64,000 nucleotides of DNA from Desemzia sp045528445 (GCF_045528445.1 NZ_JBGQQU010000001.1:1-64000), one strand, 5' to 3'. Positions 17,235 to 26,208 are shown, counted from the stretch's first letter. Numbers and translations: made by a program. The notes: generated from the letters alone by a model not told the origin.

Positions 17235-18194
17235 TTAGTGAGCAACAAACCAAAAGAGTCTTTTTACCGTACGGATGCTTAAATCAAAAGGAGTGTAGCC
17301 CAGTTCTTCTCCATCAGTTTGACCTTCGATTACGGACGAAACTGACAGGCGCATGTGTTCTCCTTTAAAGTAATGAACTGCCTCATCCTCTAAATGTTTA
17401 CCAGTTGTAAAGAGAGTAAAGAAAAGTTTTAAAAACTTCCATCCAGAGATGCGTTCTACAACAATTAAATCCATTTTGCCATCTGTCAGAGCAGCTTTAG
17501 GAGAAATTTTGATTCCGCTGCCGAAGTAAGGATGATTATTTGTAGTGACTAAAAAAGCTCTCTCAAAGGATTCTTTTTTCCCATCTACATCGACCGCTAA
17601 AGGAAAGGGTTGTTGTCGTATAAAATGTGAAATCACTGCGGATAAATAAATCAACGAATGCAGTTTGAGTTTATTGAAGACTGTTTTGGAAGAAGAATGG
17701 TTGACTGCTTTGATAATCGAAGCGTCTAATCCAAGTCCGACGTTGTTAACGGTAAAACCTTGACGGTAAGTAGGGATATCCAGAAAAGCTAAAACATCCA
17801 GCTCTTTAGGTTCAGTTGCAGCCATAATTTGTTCGAGAGCCTTTTTGGGATGATGGGAAATTCCAGCTCCGCGAGCAAAGTCGTTTCCGGATCCAGATGG
17901 GATATACCCTAAAGGAACAGAGGCGTAACGTTCTCCTAACCCATTCAGGCTTTCGTGAATTGTCCCGTCACCACCAATAACGATGATCAAGCCATCTTTA
18001 ATGGACTGTTGGGCTATTTTTTGAGCGATATCAGCTGTGATTTTCGTGGTGTGTCCTGCATATTGACTCTCATGGACAAAAACAACCTTATCTTTTTGTT
18101 CTAAATATTGTTTGACTTGTTTCCCTATTTTTTCCCCTTTTCCTGAACCGGAATGAGGATTGATGATGAGATGAAATTCTTTAATCATTGACAT
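17235..18194 (-). CDS. Diacylglycerol/lipid kinase family protein
   Basis: A 319-residue soluble kinase of the DgkB/YegS fold, which phosphorylates diacylglycerol or related lipids at the membrane surface and recycles lipid released by lipoteichoic acid synthesis. Motifs in order: INPHSGSGKG near residue 12 (phosphate loop), IVIGGDGTIHESLNGL near 72, IPSGSGNDFARGAG near 97, and the C-terminal domain with a TDGKMDLIVV strand. AGGAG stands before the first of two close ATGs. Monocistronic. Which lipid is used cannot be told from sequence. Confidence 0.85.
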   Translation of the reverse strand: MSMIKEFHLIINPHSGSGKGEKIGKQVKQYLEQKDKVVFVHESQYAGHTTKITADIAQKIAQQSIKDGLIIVIGGDGTIHESLNGLGERYASVPLGYIPSGSGNDFARGAGISHHPKKALEQIMAATEPKELDVLAFLDIPTYRQGFTVNNVGLGLDASIIKAVNHSSSKTVFNKLKLHSLIYLSAVISHFIRQQPFPLAVDVDGKKESFERAFLVTTNNHPYFGSGIKISPKAALTDGKMDLIVVERISGWKFLKLFFTLFTTGKHLEDEAVHYFKGEHMRLSVSSVIEGQTDGEELGYTPFDLSIRTVKRLFWFVAH

Positions 18195-18415
18195 ATGTAG
18201 CTCCTACTAAATAAGTTAATATTTCTTAGTCGATCATGCTTTCATATTATAAACCAAAGAATCTAAAAAAGAAATCAGCTAATTAGTTGTTCCATTGAGC
18301 TGCCTCATCCTGCAAATGATTGAGCAGAATACATCTGAATTTGATAAATGCATGTTATGGTAAAGGTAACTCATTTTGTTGCTTGCCGCAGCCAATAGGA
18401 AAGGATGAAGAATAG

Positions 18416-19870
18416 ATGTCTAAAAAGCAAGTTGGAGGTTTAATTGTCTTATTTGGTGCCACAGGAGACTTAGCAATGCGGATGTTGTTGCCTGCCTTAC
18501 AACAATTGTATCAACGGGGATTAGTATCGGATAATTTTGCTCTATTAGGTGCATCACGAACACAAATGACAGATCAAGAGTTTCAAGAACTTGTGCGTAA
18601 ATCCGTCGAGAACGGGCCTAATTTTGAGGAGTTAGATGAAAAATTCTTTGAACATTGTCGTTACCAAGGAACGGATAATACGAATCTGGAAGATTTAAAA
18701 CAGCTGCGTGAAAAAATAGAATTAGTAGCCAAAGAATTTGAAACACCAGATGAATACATTTATTACTACTCCATTGCTCCTGAATTGTATGACGAGACAA
18801 CTACGAATATCCAAAAAGCAGAAATTACTGAATTGCCAGGGAATCATCGTGTAATTACGGAGAAACCATTTGGAGACAGTTTAGAGACTGCTGAAGAATA
18901 TCACCGCTTATTATTGAAAGTATTTGATGAAGAAGATTTATACTTTATGGATCATTTTCCTGGAATGGATTTTGTACAAAATATTCTAGCCACACGATTT
19001 TACAATCCTTTGATTGAAGGTATCTGGAACAACAATTTTATTGAAAACGTACAAATTTCACTTCCTGAGAATTTATCTATTGGTACGCGCGGCAGTTTTT
19101 ATGAGGAAAATGGCGCGTTGCTGGATATGTTCCAAAACCATTTATTACAAATACTCTCCATTGTGGCCATGGAATTACCAGCTGAATTAACTACCGAATC
19201 CATTCACAAAAATAAACTGACGCTTTTACAAAACTTACCGACATTCACCACAGAACAAGTGGAGCAAAAAGTCGTTCGCGGTCAGTACAAAGCTGACAGC
19301 GAAGGGAAGTACAAGAGTTACCGCAATGAAGAGAAGGTAGATAGTGACAGTGATACGGATACTTATGTGGCGATTGAGTTATCGGTTGATGCACCACGAT
19401 GGCAAGGGGTGCCTTTCTATTTACGAACAGGAAAAGCATTGATAGAAGATTATACAGCGATCGATATTTTGTTGAAATCGACGAATGCTGCTGATTCAGA
19501 TGTAGCCACTCGGATTACTTTTATGGCTGAACCTGCACAGGGAGTATCACTGGTTCTGAACCAAAAAATGCCGAATAATGAGTATGAGCCGGTTACTACA
19601 TTTATCGGTCCTGATACAGAAACGTTTAAAGAATATTACATTGCCGATCCATATGAGAATATGATTTACGATGCTTTAGCAGGAGATCGAACTCATTTCT
19701 CTACTTACGAGGAAATCAAAGAACAATGGCGTATTACCGATAGTATCGTTACAGCTTGGAAGGAATCACCAAGACCTGATTTTCCGAATTATCGTGCGCA
19801 TACGTTTGGCCCTATTGAAGCTGAAGAATTACTGAAAAAGAATCGCCATGAATGGGTCAAACGTATCTGA
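18416..19870 (+). CDS. zwf: Glucose-6-phosphate dehydrogenase homologue with altered substrate-binding lysines
   Basis: A 484-residue member of the G6PDH family, which makes 6-phosphogluconolactone and NADPH. The cofactor fold FGATGDLA, the EKPFG loop, the histidine base region GALLDMFQNHLLQ and YLRTGKAL are kept. However, the family motif GDLAKRKLxP reads GDLAMRMLLP, and RIDHYLGKE reads FMDHFPGMD, so both lysines that contact the cofactor/G6P and the sugar phosphate are methionine; the Asp-His pair stays. This suggests changed substrate use or lost activity. GGAAAGGATG is upstream of the ATG. The next gene encodes a membrane protein. Call as Zwf family is sure, as true Zwf it is not. Confidence 0.8.
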   Translation: MSKKQVGGLIVLFGATGDLAMRMLLPALQQLYQRGLVSDNFALLGASRTQMTDQEFQELVRKSVENGPNFEELDEKFFEHCRYQGTDNTNLEDLKQLREKIELVAKEFETPDEYIYYYSIAPELYDETTTNIQKAEITELPGNHRVITEKPFGDSLETAEEYHRLLLKVFDEEDLYFMDHFPGMDFVQNILATRFYNPLIEGIWNNNFIENVQISLPENLSIGTRGSFYEENGALLDMFQNHLLQILSIVAMELPAELTTESIHKNKLTLLQNLPTFTTEQVEQKVVRGQYKADSEGKYKSYRNEEKVDSDSDTDTYVAIELSVDAPRWQGVPFYLRTGKALIEDYTAIDILLKSTNAADSDVATRITFMAEPAQGVSLVLNQKMPNNEYEPVTTFIGPDTETFKEYYIADPYENMIYDALAGDRTHFSTYEEIKEQWRITDSIVTAWKESPRPDFPNYRAHTFGPIEAEELLKKNRHEWVKRI

Positions 19871-19940
19871 TAAATACTCTACAAAATGGATGGTTCAAGT
19901 AGGAATGAATAAATTAAAAAAACGATACAAGGAGAAACTT

Positions 19941-20582
19941 ATGTCAATAAATTGGAAAAATTTTCTTTTACGCACGTTAACATCCATTATTGGAATCACA
20001 TTAATCAGTTTTGGTTCTGCTCTTAGTGAGTCAATGGATATGGGACTAGACCCATTTACTGCATTAAATAGAGGAGCATCAGCTCTATTAGGGTTTAGCT
20101 TAGGAAATTATCAACTCGTTGTGAATTTGGTTATCTTAGCAATCGTGTTTTTTATGAAACACTCGCTGATTGGCTCTGGGACTATTTTTAATATGGTATT
20201 AGTAGGATATCAAGTCGAATTCTTCACTGGTCTATTTACCAATACCTTTGCGGTTGATGAACTGAGTTTAGTGATTCGAATAGTTGTTACGATTATTGCT
20301 ATATTGATTTTTACTCTTGGTGTAGCCGTTTATATGGATACAGAATTGGGTGTCTCCCCTTATGATGCGATAGCACCTCTCATAACGGATAAAACGGGAT
20401 GGAAGTATACTCCTGTTAGAGTAAGTCAAGACCTGATTGTCGTGTTGGCAGCTTTATTAGTTGGCGGACCTGTTGGAGTATCCACTTTTATTACCGGTTT
20501 TTTTGCCGGGCCACTGATTACTTTCTTCTCAAAGAAGGTTTCTCAACCTCTTATGGACAAATTAGCAGAAGCTTCTCAATAA
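19941..20582 (+). CDS. YczE/YitT-type membrane protein
   Basis: A 213-residue integral membrane protein with five to six hydrophobic segments and the two GxDPFTA/GVSPYDAI half-repeats (MGLDPFTALNRG near residue 36 and LGVSPYDAIAPL near 137) typical of the YczE/YyaS/YitT family. The ATG at 19941 has AAGGAG upstream; an earlier ATG would overlap the preceding gene. The family has no settled function; YczE of Bacillus affects surfactin production, others are linked to stress. It follows the Zwf-like gene after 70 bases and may be co-transcribed. Confidence 0.8.
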   Translation: MSINWKNFLLRTLTSIIGITLISFGSALSESMDMGLDPFTALNRGASALLGFSLGNYQLVVNLVILAIVFFMKHSLIGSGTIFNMVLVGYQVEFFTGLFTNTFAVDELSLVIRIVVTIIAILIFTLGVAVYMDTELGVSPYDAIAPLITDKTGWKYTPVRVSQDLIVVLAALLVGGPVGVSTFITGFFAGPLITFFSKKVSQPLMDKLAEASQ

Positions 20583-20974
20583 TTTGATGAGAATTCATTC
20601 GCTGTGACAATGAAGGGGCAGTACTCTTTTGATAAATAGGATGCATGATGTTATTACCGGCAAAAGAACTCCTTAAGAAGCGCGTCAGTTTCAGTAGAAG
20701 AGGTTCAATCTGAATTGCCGCAAACAGAGCGAATTAACCCTGATGAAGGTAGTTTTGACACAAGCAGTAGAGAAGATTAAAGGTAAATTGGATTTGAACG
20801 ATAATAAATAAGATAAAAGATGATTTTTGTGGAAACCTCCATCAGTGAATTCAAACCATTGATGGAGGTTTGTTTGTGGCTTTTTTTAATCTATTTGCCA
20901 TCGAATTCAAATAAATGGTAAACTGAAAATATAAAAAAAATTCTATTGAATTCATATTGGAGGAGATCAATAAA
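20583..20974. other. Gap with gene debris before the lipoprotein
   Basis: No intact gene. An open stretch of about 40 codons near 20655-20780 (ending SSRED-stop) is bounded by stops and has no start, so it is debris of unknown origin. A terminator follows at 20833-20888, then the promoter region of the lipoprotein gene, where TTCAAATAAATGGTAAACTG provides no clear -35. Confidence 0.5.
20833..20888 (+). terminator. Terminator-like hairpin
   Basis: A perfect 12-bp stem (20833-20844 with 20860-20871) with a 15-base loop is followed by GTTTGTGGC and seven T. It probably ends transcripts from the Zwf-like/YczE unit. Confidence 0.75.
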
Positions 20975-21370
20975 ATGAAAAAGCTAAAAGTTGTTGGTTT
21001 ATCTTTAGGTCTATTGTTAGTGGTCGGTTGCGGGGCAGAATATCCGGCAGAGGAAAGCCATTTGGAAGGAGCGCTTTTTAGCGGACAAAGTAGTTCTGGG
21101 CAGCTGTTTTTTTCTGAAGGAACCTTACGAGTGATGAACAATGACCTTCAAGTCACACCAAGTACGGAACCAAGCGATATTGAAGAACTGGCACAAGAAG
21201 AAACGGCTATTCCATCAAATGGAGAATACGAGGTAGATGTTTCTGCTTCAGGTGATACATACGAAATTCAAACAGAAGACGGCTTCACGTTTACCTTAAA
21301 GCGCATTGGAGAACGTATTTTTGAAGATGAAGATGGCAACACATACAATACTGACGAGTATTTTGATTAG
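20975..21370 (+). CDS. Small predicted lipoprotein
   Basis: A 131-residue secreted lipoprotein. Its N-terminus MKKLKVVGLSLGLLLVVGC is a lipoprotein signal with lipobox VVGC, so the mature protein would be anchored by Cys19. The rest is acidic and strand-rich, with two halves around residues 30-60 and 85-131 (YEVDVSASGDTYEIQTEDG) and no recognised domain. GGAGGAG eight bases before the ATG at 20975 fixes the start. Neighbours do not reveal a role; it lies just ahead of the alaS T-box. Confidence 0.75.
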   Translation: MKKLKVVGLSLGLLLVVGCGAEYPAEESHLEGALFSGQSSSGQLFFSEGTLRVMNNDLQVTPSTEPSDIEELAQEETAIPSNGEYEVDVSASGDTYEIQTEDGFTFTLKRIGERIFEDEDGNTYNTDEYFD

Positions 21371-21464
21371 ATTGAAAGAGACTAGAGTCCGTAAACCCGA
21401 AAAATCTGTTAATCTGCCAAATAAACTTTTTTGATTCAGACAAGCAGTTTTTAAAATTTTGCAA

Positions 21465-21493
21465 TTGACATTCGGCAGGATATTTTCTATACT
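21465..21493 (+). promoter_or_regulatory. Promoter of the alaS T-box leader
   Basis: TTGACA at 21465-21470 and TATACT at 21488-21493 with a 17-base spacer form a near-consensus sigma-A promoter. The start of transcription would be near 21500, right where T-box sequence begins. Confidence 0.85.
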
Positions 21494-21499
21494 TTGTAT

Positions 21500-21733
21500 G
21501 TTATAAAGGATATGTCAAATTTTAAACTTGCTTTGCAGAAAGGTTTTCCTTGGCTGAAAGAAAACCATCAAGCAAAATTGGACGCTCCCTTTTGAGATAC
21601 AATAGAAATATTGTCGGTTCTCCCGTTATCGAGACTATAAGAGGTAATGAGTTGGTCGAATCCATTCATTGCAAGCAAGGTGGTACCGCGATGCGTCGTC
21701 CTTGTTTAGCAGTGGGAGATTGGGCTTTTTTTG
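21500..21733 (+). ncRNA. T-box riboswitch, alanine
   Basis: The leader carries the T-box core AAGGTGGTACCGCG at 21677-21690, inside an antiterminator closed by CAAGG and CCTTG, and ends in a T-run at 21726-21732. Uncharged tRNA pairs through its 3' end with the TGGT of the bulge and favours read-through into alaS. TGGT fits an acceptor ending ACCA, as the tRNA-Ala at 35944 would have. A GCT triplet at 21584-21586 on the 3' side of stem I is a candidate Ala specifier; that detail is tentative. Confidence 0.9.
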
Positions 21734-21790
21734 TTGCCATTTTATCCAGAAAGCCCCATTTGAGGAAGCAAATAGAAGGAGTAGAAGAAT

Positions 21791-24442
21791 ATGAAACACA
21801 TGACAAGTAAAGAAGTTCGTTCGTTATTTTTAGAATTTTTTGAATCTAAAGGACACAAGGTTGAGCCAAGTGCTTCATTAGTTCCTATTGATGATCCCAC
21901 TTTATTGTGGATCAATTCAGGAGTCGCAACACTGAAGAAATATTTTGACGGATCGGTGATTCCTGACAATCCTCGCATCACAAATTCGCAAAAAAGTATT
22001 CGTACCAATGATATTGAAAATGTAGGGAAAACAGCCCGCCATCATACTTTATTTGAAATGTTGGGAAACTTTTCCATCGGCGACTACTTCAAAGAAGAAG
22101 CGATCGTTTGGGCATGGGAATTCTTAACCGATGAAAAATGGTTAGGATTGGATCCTGACAAATTGTATGTAACGGTCTATCCTGAAGATGAAGAAGCCAA
22201 ACAAATATGGAAAGAAAAAGTTGGCTTAGCTGATGACCATGTTGTTGATGTAGAAGACAACTTCTGGGATATCGGTGCTGGTCCAAGTGGTCCGGATTCT
22301 GAAATTTTCTATGATCGTGGCGAAAGTTTCAACAACTTGGCTGAAGAGGATCCAGAAAATTACCCAGGTGGCGAAAATGAACGCTGGTTGGAAATTTGGA
22401 ACTTAGTATTTTCTGAATTCAACCACAAGCCAGATGACACTTATGAACCACTTCCGAACAAAAATATTGATACCGGTATGGGTCTTGAGCGTATTGTATC
22501 GATTATTCAAGATGCGCCGACAAACTTTGAAACAGATCTGTTTATGCCGATCATTCATACTGTAGAAGAAATGAGCCAAGGTAAAAAATACGGCGATAGC
22601 TCTGCGACAGACATCTCATTTAAAGTGATTGCAGACCACATTCGTGCTGTAACTTTTGCGGTTGGAGATGGCGCATTGCCTTCTAATGAAGGACGAGGCT
22701 ATGTGTTGCGTCGTTTATTGCGTAGAGCGGTTATGCATGGGAAGAAATTAGGCATCGACAAAGCATTCTTCTACAAATTAGTTCCAATAGTAGGCAATAT
22801 TATGGAAAGCCACTATCCAGAAATTTTAGAAAACCAAGACTTTATTGCGAAAGTGATTCGTATAGAAGAAGAACGATTCCACGAAACAATCAATGATGGA
22901 TTAAGTATTTTAAATGATTTAGTGACTTCTTTAAAAGAAAGCGGCGAAAAAGAAATTGTCGGGACAGATATTTTCCGTTTGTATGACACTTATGGTTTCC
23001 CGGTAGAATTGACGGAAGAATACGCTGAAGAAGAAGGATTAGCTGTAGACCATAAAGGCTTTGAAGTAGCAATGAACGAACAAAGAGAACGTGCTCGTTC
23101 TGCTCGTAGCGATGAGACATCAATGGCCGTTCAAACGGGTCTATTTGCAGACGTTATTGAAGAAAGCCAGTTTGTTGGGTATAACCAAACAAGAAGCAAA
23201 GGGAAATTAGTGGTCGTGGCTACTGACACAGCTTTGACAGATACGGCTGAAGCTGGAGAAACCGTTCGCGTGATTTTTGATCAAACGCCTTTCTATGCCG
23301 AAATGGGTGGACAAGTTGCGGATACCGGTGTCATTTTAAATGCTGCTGATGAAGTGGTTGGTAAAGTAACCGATGTGAAAAAAGCACCAGCAGGTCAAAC
23401 GTTGCATACAGTGGAAGTTGAAAAAGAGTTGGTAGCAGGCGAAACGTATGTATTAGCTGTTGACGAAGCAGCTCGACGCAAAATCACACGCAACCATACA
23501 GCTACTCACTTGTTGCACCAAGCGTTGAAAGACATTCTGGGCGAACACGCCAACCAAGCTGGGTCATTAGTAGCTCCGAACCATTTGCGTTTTGACTTCA
23601 CTCACTTTGGTCAAATCACCAAGGAAGAATTAGACCAAATGGAACAGATCGTAAATGAAAAAATCTGGTCTTCTATCCCAGTCGAAACTGTTGAGACCGA
23701 TATTGAAACGGCTAAAGACATGGGGGCTATGGCATTATTTGGAGAGAAATATGGCCAAGAAGTTCGTGTCGTAAATGTAGGCAATTACTCTATCGAGTTA
23801 TGTGGTGGGGTGCACGTCATGAACACGAGCGATATCGGAATCTTCAAGATTGTTTCTGAATCCGGTATTGGTGCAGGAGTTCGTCGCATCGAAGCGGTAA
23901 CGAGTGAGGCAGCTTATCGTTTGATCAACGAAAACCAGACTTATTTGGAAGAAGTGAGCGCATTAACAAAAGCACAACAATTGAAAGACGTTGTGAAAAA
24001 AGTGGAACAATTGCAAGCTGAAGTTAGAGACTGGAAAAAAGAAAACGAGTCATTGCAAGCAAAATTAGCCAATAACCAAGCGGCTGATATCTTTAACGAG
24101 GTTGAAGTAGTAAACGGCATAACAGTGATTGCAGCTCAAGTCGATGTCAAAGACATGAATCAATTGCGCCAATTAGCTGACCAATGGAAACAAAAAGCTT
24201 CTTCTAATGTTCTTGTGTTAGGATTAGTGAAAGATGGAAAAGTCAACTTATTGACAGCTGTTGATGAAGAAACCGTCAAAAAAGGCTTGAAAGCCGGAGA
24301 CCTAATCAAAACAATCGCTCCATTTGTAGGCGGTGGCGGTGGCGGACGTCCTGACATGGCTCAAGCTGGTGGAAAGAATCCAGACGGCTTACAAGATGCT
24401 TTGGCTAAAGCAGCTGAATGGGTAAGAGAAAAAAGCGAATAA
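21791..24442 (+). CDS. alaS: Alanine--tRNA ligase
   Basis: A full-length 883-residue AlaRS that charges tRNA-Ala in the cytosol. The class II catalytic core fills residues 1-370 (FFESKGH, NSGVATLKKYFDG, HHTLFEMLGNFSIGDYF, RGYVLRRLLRRA). The editing domain follows, with its zinc site HNHTATHLLH and the ELCGGVHV motif, then a coiled coil near residues 720-760 and the C-Ala domain ending GGGGGGRPDMAQAGG. AGAAGGAG precedes the ATG. Expression is under the alanine T-box immediately upstream, and a strong terminator follows. Confidence 0.98.
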   Translation: MKHMTSKEVRSLFLEFFESKGHKVEPSASLVPIDDPTLLWINSGVATLKKYFDGSVIPDNPRITNSQKSIRTNDIENVGKTARHHTLFEMLGNFSIGDYFKEEAIVWAWEFLTDEKWLGLDPDKLYVTVYPEDEEAKQIWKEKVGLADDHVVDVEDNFWDIGAGPSGPDSEIFYDRGESFNNLAEEDPENYPGGENERWLEIWNLVFSEFNHKPDDTYEPLPNKNIDTGMGLERIVSIIQDAPTNFETDLFMPIIHTVEEMSQGKKYGDSSATDISFKVIADHIRAVTFAVGDGALPSNEGRGYVLRRLLRRAVMHGKKLGIDKAFFYKLVPIVGNIMESHYPEILENQDFIAKVIRIEEERFHETINDGLSILNDLVTSLKESGEKEIVGTDIFRLYDTYGFPVELTEEYAEEEGLAVDHKGFEVAMNEQRERARSARSDETSMAVQTGLFADVIEESQFVGYNQTRSKGKLVVVATDTALTDTAEAGETVRVIFDQTPFYAEMGGQVADTGVILNAADEVVGKVTDVKKAPAGQTLHTVEVEKELVAGETYVLAVDEAARRKITRNHTATHLLHQALKDILGEHANQAGSLVAPNHLRFDFTHFGQITKEELDQMEQIVNEKIWSSIPVETVETDIETAKDMGAMALFGEKYGQEVRVVNVGNYSIELCGGVHVMNTSDIGIFKIVSESGIGAGVRRIEAVTSEAAYRLINENQTYLEEVSALTKAQQLKDVVKKVEQLQAEVRDWKKENESLQAKLANNQAADIFNEVEVVNGITVIAAQVDVKDMNQLRQLADQWKQKASSNVLVLGLVKDGKVNLLTAVDEETVKKGLKAGDLIKTIAPFVGGGGGGRPDMAQAGGKNPDGLQDALAKAAEWVREKSE

Positions 24443-24462
24443 TTTGGAAATGAAATAATAAG

Positions 24463-24510
24463 AAGTCCTATAGAGTCTGCCGATAGCGAGTGGCCTATAG
24501 GACTTTTTTT
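24463..24510 (+). terminator. alaS terminator
   Basis: A perfect 10-bp stem (24463-24472 with 24496-24505) ends in a run of T. It begins 20 bases after the alaS stop. Confidence 0.92.
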
Positions 24511-24567
24511 GTTGGTTGATTATGCATGAGTTCGCTTCAATGTGTTCAGTAGTCTATGAAAAGTAGG

Positions 24568-24737
24568 AATGGCTTTGAGAACGAAGCTAGGGGCCATTTG
24601 GTTTTTCAAAAACCTTTGAATGGCTCTGAGAACGGAGATAAGAGCCATTTGTGCTTTCGAAAACCTTTGAATGGCTCTGAGAACGAAGATAAGAGCCATT
24701 TGTGCTTTCAAAAAAAGTTAAAATAGCTCTAAGAGCA
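24568..24737. repeat. 51-bp tandem repeats, three copies plus partial, each with a hairpin
   Basis: Units begin at 24568, 24619 and 24670, with a degenerate fourth from about 24722. Each can fold AATGGCTCT against AGAGCCATT (9 bp). The first unit differs in both arms (AATGGCTTT and GGGGCCATT) yet still pairs through wobbles. A repeated 17-residue peptide can be read on the minus strand, but it lacks a ribosome binding site and I do not call it a gene. From 24738 to about 25050 I see nothing recognisable. Confidence 0.9.
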
Positions 24738-25053
24738 GGGATTGGAGTCCTCATGGTACCTCGAAATAGTCAGTAAGTATCTGAGCATTGTTTTTAGTCT
24801 TAAATATTTAATCCATAGAAAAAAGAAGAGATAAAAAACGTATATTACTATGTATCCAATATAAGGGGCTTTCTTTGCAATAATTTTGTGATGAGGTAAC
24901 CTAGTATATAGAAGGCAAGGCATACTAAAGCACAATACAATGGAGGGGAACCATTAAAAGAATAGAATTAAATCTGAAAAGAACGTAGAAGAGTAGTTTA
25001 AAGAGTAATTTGTATGGTAAAATAGATTTGTAATATCATTTTTTTGAATAGCA

Positions 25054-25082
25054 TTGTAGTTTGCATGAGTTTCTTGTAAAAT
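25054..25082 (+). promoter_or_regulatory. Promoter of ireB-ruvX
   Basis: TTGTAG at 25054-25059, a 17-base spacer and TAAAAT at 25077-25082, about 35 bases before the ireB start. Confidence 0.6.
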
Positions 25083-25117
25083 AAAAGATGTAGTTAACAG
25101 AAATAGAGGTGTAAATG

Positions 25118-25384
25118 ATGGGCACAAAAGATGAAACAGTCCGCTTCAATGTTCCAGAGAACAGTGAAAAAGATGTTAAAGAAACATTATCTATTGTATA
25201 TAAAGCACTGAAGGAAAAAGGATACAGTCCGATTAATCAAATCGTTGGTTATCTTCTGTCTGGAGATCCAGCCTATATTCCACGTCACAATGACGCCAGA
25301 AATTTAATTAAACGTCATGAACGTGATGAAATCGTGGAAGAGTTGGTGAAAAGTTACATGGACAAGAGTGTAAACGAAGATTGA
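25118..25384 (+). CDS. ireB: IreB family regulatory protein
   Basis: An 88-residue protein of the UPF0297/IreB family, beginning MGTKDETVRFNVPE and containing SIVYKALKEKGYSPINQIVGYLLSGDP, the family signature. In Enterococcus faecalis IreB is a phosphorylated target of the IreK kinase and affects cephalosporin resistance. Two adjacent ATGs (25115 and 25118) are possible; the second has the better distance to GAGGTG. Its stop overlaps the ruvX start (TGATG), so translation is likely coupled, and the order ireB-ruvX-DUF1292 is conserved in Firmicutes. Confidence 0.93.
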   Translation: MGTKDETVRFNVPENSEKDVKETLSIVYKALKEKGYSPINQIVGYLLSGDPAYIPRHNDARNLIKRHERDEIVEELVKSYMDKSVNED

Positions 25385-25806
25385 TGAGAATAATGGGGCT
25401 AGACGTAGGTTCTAAGACAGTTGGTGTCGCAGTGAGTGATCCGTTTGGTTGGACTGCTCAAGGTGTTGAAATCGTTAAAATCGATGAAGAAAATGAAGTG
25501 TTTGGGTTGGAAAGAATCGGTGAATTGATCAAACAATATGAAATTGCTAAAATTGTGGTCGGTTTGCCAAAAAATATGAACAACTCTATTGGTCCCCGTG
25601 CGGAAGCTTCGCTATCGTATGGAAAAATGCTGACCGAAGCTTTTAATCTTCCCATTGAGTTTCAAGACGAGCGATTAACGACTGTTCAAGCAGAGCGCAT
25701 GCTAATTGAAGAAGGCAATACGTCACGTAAAAAGAGAAAAAAAGTCATTGATAAAGTGGCAGCTGTGATGATTTTACAAAATTATTTGGATGGTCATCAC
25801 AACTAG
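25384..25806 (+). CDS. ruvX: RuvX/YqgF Holliday junction resolvase-like protein
   Basis: A 140-residue RNase H-fold protein of the YqgF family, linked to Holliday junction resolution and rRNA processing. It begins MRIMGLDVGSKTVGVAVSDP with the first catalytic Asp, has IVVGLPKNMN in the middle, FQDERLTT with the conserved acidic pair, and KKVIDKVAAVMILQNYLD at the end. Start ATG at 25384 overlaps the ireB stop. A TTG one codon earlier is possible but unneeded. Confidence 0.95.
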   Translation: MRIMGLDVGSKTVGVAVSDPFGWTAQGVEIVKIDEENEVFGLERIGELIKQYEIAKIVVGLPKNMNNSIGPRAEASLSYGKMLTEAFNLPIEFQDERLTTVQAERMLIEEGNTSRKKRKKVIDKVAAVMILQNYLDGHHN

Positions 25807-25870
25807 CTTTTTTGTCTGTGTTAGGGTAAACTAATAAAGTTAATTTGGTAAAAAGAGAGGAGCCTAATTT

Positions 25871-26185
25871 ATGGCACACGAACACAATCATGATCATGAC
25901 CACGACCACCACGATCACGAACACATTACAATAATCGATGAACAAGGAAACGAAGAGTTATACGAGATTTTATTCACTTTTGATTCAGATGATTTTGAAA
26001 AATCTTATGTATTGGTTTATCCAGCTAGTGCTTCTGAAGGAGAAGAAGTTGAATTATCTGCTTTTTCATTCGTTCAAGAAGAAGACGGCAAACAAGGACA
26101 ATTAGGACCTATTGAAACAGAAGAAGAATGGGACATGATTGAAGAAGTCTTAAATACTTTTATGGCTGATGAAGACGAAGCATAA
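25871..26185 (+). CDS. DUF1292 family protein with histidine-rich N-terminus
   Basis: A 104-residue member of the DUF1292 (YrzB) family that follows ireB-ruvX in many Firmicutes; function unknown. The family core is ITIIDEQGNEELYEILFTF, SDDFEKSYVLVYP and the acidic C-terminus with EEWDMIEEVLNTFMA. The first 18 residues carry nine histidines alternating with Asp and Glu, which could bind metal ions; this extension is more marked than I expect for the family. GAGAGGAG precedes the ATG. A terminator follows, so it is the last gene of the unit. Confidence 0.88.
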   Translation: MAHEHNHDHDHDHHDHEHITIIDEQGNEELYEILFTFDSDDFEKSYVLVYPASASEGEEVELSAFSFVQEEDGKQGQLGPIETEEEWDMIEEVLNTFMADEDEA

Positions 26186-26208
26186 GTCGCTTATTACAGT
26201 CCACGCTA

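Noticed and set aside
24520..24711. Minus-strand gene with a 17-residue repeated peptide
   Set aside because: It is the by-product of 51-bp repeats (51 = 3 x 17), has no ribosome binding site and no recognised domain.
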